From positions 1 to 7,804 of the forward strand of contig JAKBKR010000087.1 in assembly GCA_021832495.1 (NCBI GenBank): DNA of 7,804 nt. The letters are read 5' to 3'. Position numbers and translations under genes: made by a program. Below, in pieces: positions 6,672 to 7,804 of the stretch. The notes under the pieces are model-generated. The model saw only the letters and a program-made list of their open reading frames with translations. It did not search any database and was not told the origin of the DNA. Numbering within the stretch: position 1 is the stretch's first letter; each line of letters opens with the position of its first letter. Source of the stretch: a bacterium. Lineage in GTDB: Archaea; Thermoplasmatota; Thermoplasmata; Lutacidiplasmatales; UBA184.

Positions 6672-7277
6672 ATGGGATATTCCTTGCGAACTCTTCTCGC
6701 CGTTCCCGGAATGTTGCTCGTGATGGGGGTCGTGGCCGCCGCCTTCTTCGCTGCGCCTTCGGTGCTCCAGAGCGGTACGCTCTCGAGTTCAAGCGGAGGT
6801 ACGCCAGGGACGTCCCCCACCATCATCACCCTTCCCGGCAATGCCTACAGTATCACGGGTTCGTTCCCCGTGACCGTGGCCTACCAGAACCTTCCGGCGG
6901 GTTCATCGATCGCTTTTGTTCTTTGTTCATCCAGCGTTCTATCTGCGTGCGCCGGTGCCTCGCCCATCGTGGTCGCCCATGCGTTCTCGGGGTCTGTCAC
7001 CTTCACTATGGGAGCTGGTCAGGCCCTCGTCATCTACACATCGGCCACCGAAGCCCAGTACCGAGCCACGGTGCCATACTCTGCCCTCGATTCGCTCTAT
7101 GTGATCGTCATCGCTGTGGCCGGGCTCATTTTGACCGTGGTTGGGATCGCATTGAAAGACCCCACCGAGAAGCGCGAGGACGAGCCACCGCAGGATTCGG
7201 AGAATGTTGAGAGCAGTGAGGAAGGCCCCATGGTTCCGGCCCCCCCAGGATCTGATAGTGGAGATTGGACGCAATGA
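6672..7277 (+). CDS. Small exported protein with two membrane helices and acidic tail, unknown function
   Basis: I do not recognise the family of this 201-residue protein. It starts with a short N-terminus and a hydrophobic helix (about 7-28), then a Ser/Gly/Thr-rich linker (34-50). A beta-rich domain follows (about 51-140, with PVTVAY at 66-71 and two cysteines at 85 and 93). A second helix (142-161) leads to a charged tail of about 40 residues rich in Glu, Asp and Pro. The likely topology places the beta domain outside and both ends inside. It is divergent to tyrS and is followed after 30 bases by a gene of the same layout. ATG 6672 has no Shine-Dalgarno and lies about 22 bases from the TATA centre, so leaderless translation is likely; an in-frame TTG at 6684 is an alternative. 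There are no N-X-S/T sequons, unlike its neighbours. It could be an accessory subunit of an envelope complex, but nothing shows this directly. Confidence 0.85.
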   Translation: MGYSLRTLLAVPGMLLVMGVVAAAFFAAPSVLQSGTLSSSSGGTPGTSPTIITLPGNAYSITGSFPVTVAYQNLPAGSSIAFVLCSSSVLSACAGASPIVVAHAFSGSVTFTMGAGQALVIYTSATEAQYRATVPYSALDSLYVIVIAVAGLILTVVGIALKDPTEKREDEPPQDSENVESSEEGPMVPAPPGSDSGDWTQ

Positions 7278-7293
7278 AGGGGCGAGCATCTAT

Positions 7294-7302
7294 GGGGAGG
7301 AG
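7294..7302 (+). promoter_or_regulatory. Strong ribosome binding site for the last gene
   Basis: GGGGAGGAG contains the full GGAGG core (7296-7300), complementary to the 3' end of 16S rRNA, 7 bases before ATG 7308. It settles the start of a gene that runs off the window. It also contrasts with the SD-less gene just upstream, which fits the two being read from one mRNA whose first gene is leaderless. Confidence 0.8.
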
Positions 7303-7307
7303 CTAGC

Positions 7308-7804
7308 ATGCGCCCGGGCTGGACCGTTCCCGCGGTGATCCTTCTCATGCTCATGCTGACCTTCATCTACGTTCCGCTGCCCTATTCCCAGACTTTCTCG
7401 CTGTATGCGTCGGGACCCGTTGGGTCCTCCAGGGGGCCGGTCATCCTGTACTGTCCCCAGGTCCTTCCCTCCTCGACACCAAGCCCCTCCTATTGCCTGC
7501 CTGCTTCCGCCCCCGCCACGGTATCGTGGACAGGGGGGAACGCATCCACGTGGGTGGAGATCGTGCAATGCAGCACCTTCACGTGTCAGGACTACAATGC
7601 ATCCCCCACGGTCGGTCCCCGACTCGCCTACCCCTGGTACGCCGTCGGCCGAGGTCCATCCGGCACGCTTTCGGTCTGGTTACCGACGGCATCCAGCGTC
7701 ATGCTGTTCACCAATTCCACCGCCGGCGTCTCGGTGACATTCTCCTGGAATGTCATGCCTGAGTTCACGGTCATCTGGGAACTGTTCGCCGTCCTTGGAC
7801 TTAT
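7308..7804 (+). CDS. Exported membrane-anchored protein, 3' end outside the window, unknown function
   Basis: An open frame of 165 codons plus two bases runs to the window edge with no stop. It begins with a hydrophobic signal or anchor helix (about 7-24, after Met-Arg-Pro-Gly). A beta-rich region follows with four cysteines (49, 63, 88, 93) and three N-X-S/T sequons (Asn78, Asn97, Asn136). A new hydrophobic stretch starts near 153 (FTVIWELFAVLGL), presumably a second helix. The layout repeats that of the preceding gene: a helix, a domain opening with a 'P-x-T-V/V-T-V' strand (69-73 here, 66-70 there), a 'C-S' element, a 'GTLSVWLP' strand matching 'GSVTFTMG', a Thr-rich strand, then a helix. 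I read the pair as diverged tandem paralogues; the similarity is weak and by eye. The strong ribosome binding site at 7294-7302 supports ATG 7308. Function is not recognisable; an outward-facing domain stabilised by disulfides is plausible. Confidence 0.85.
   Translation, partial: MRPGWTVPAVILLMLMLTFIYVPLPYSQTFSLYASGPVGSSRGPVILYCPQVLPSSTPSPSYCLPASAPATVSWTGGNASTWVEIVQCSTFTCQDYNASPTVGPRLAYPWYAVGRGPSGTLSVWLPTASSVMLFTNSTAGVSVTFSWNVMPEFTVIWELFAVLGL

Overview
The window looks like a stretch of an archaeal chromosome. The tyrosyl-tRNA synthetase is of the archaeal/eukaryal type and resembles the Pyrococcus enzyme. A TATA-type promoter element sits at the distance expected for a leaderless transcript, most starts lack a Shine-Dalgarno sequence, and the surface proteins are rich in N-X-S/T sequons. 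A Thermoplasmatota-like lineage would fit the high GC content and the style of the secreted proteins, but that placement is an impression and not something the sequence proves.

Left half, + strand (2-5613): three genes for cell-surface glycan work. The first is the 3' part of a large membrane protein whose visible portion resembles the C-terminal end of DUF2079 proteins. Twelve bases later comes a cytosolic GT4-type glycosyltransferase (1001-2167). After a 326-base gap with no convincing gene lies a 1039-residue fusion protein (2494-5613). It has a multi-pass GT39/PMT-like GT-C glycosyltransferase, then what I count as a seven-bladed beta-propeller, a PEGA-like domain and a C-terminal membrane anchor. 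A plausible picture is that the GT4 enzyme builds sugar chains on a carrier in the cytosol, while the two membrane proteins act on lipid-linked sugars at the outer face. Acceptors and sugars cannot be read from the sequence.

Middle (5618-6622, - strand): tyrS runs head-on into the fusion gene with only four bases between the two stop codons. A perfect 7-bp inverted repeat covers both stops. The synthetase keeps KMSKS and all the tyrosine-pocket residues I could align, but its HIGH motif reads TVGQ.

Right end (6643-7804, + strand): a 14-bp perfect palindrome containing TTTATAAA lies between tyrS and a divergent gene, and probably drives both. The divergent gene (6672-7277) and the following gene (7308 to the window end, cut off) are small membrane-anchored exported proteins. 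They share the same layout and look like diverged tandem paralogues of unknown function. The second has a strong ribosome binding site and the first has none, the common archaeal pattern of a leaderless first gene followed by SD-led genes.

I found no tRNA, rRNA, CRISPR array, insertion sequence or defence system. The most notable points are the GT-C/propeller/PEGA fusion, the altered HIGH motif, and the symmetric divergent promoter.
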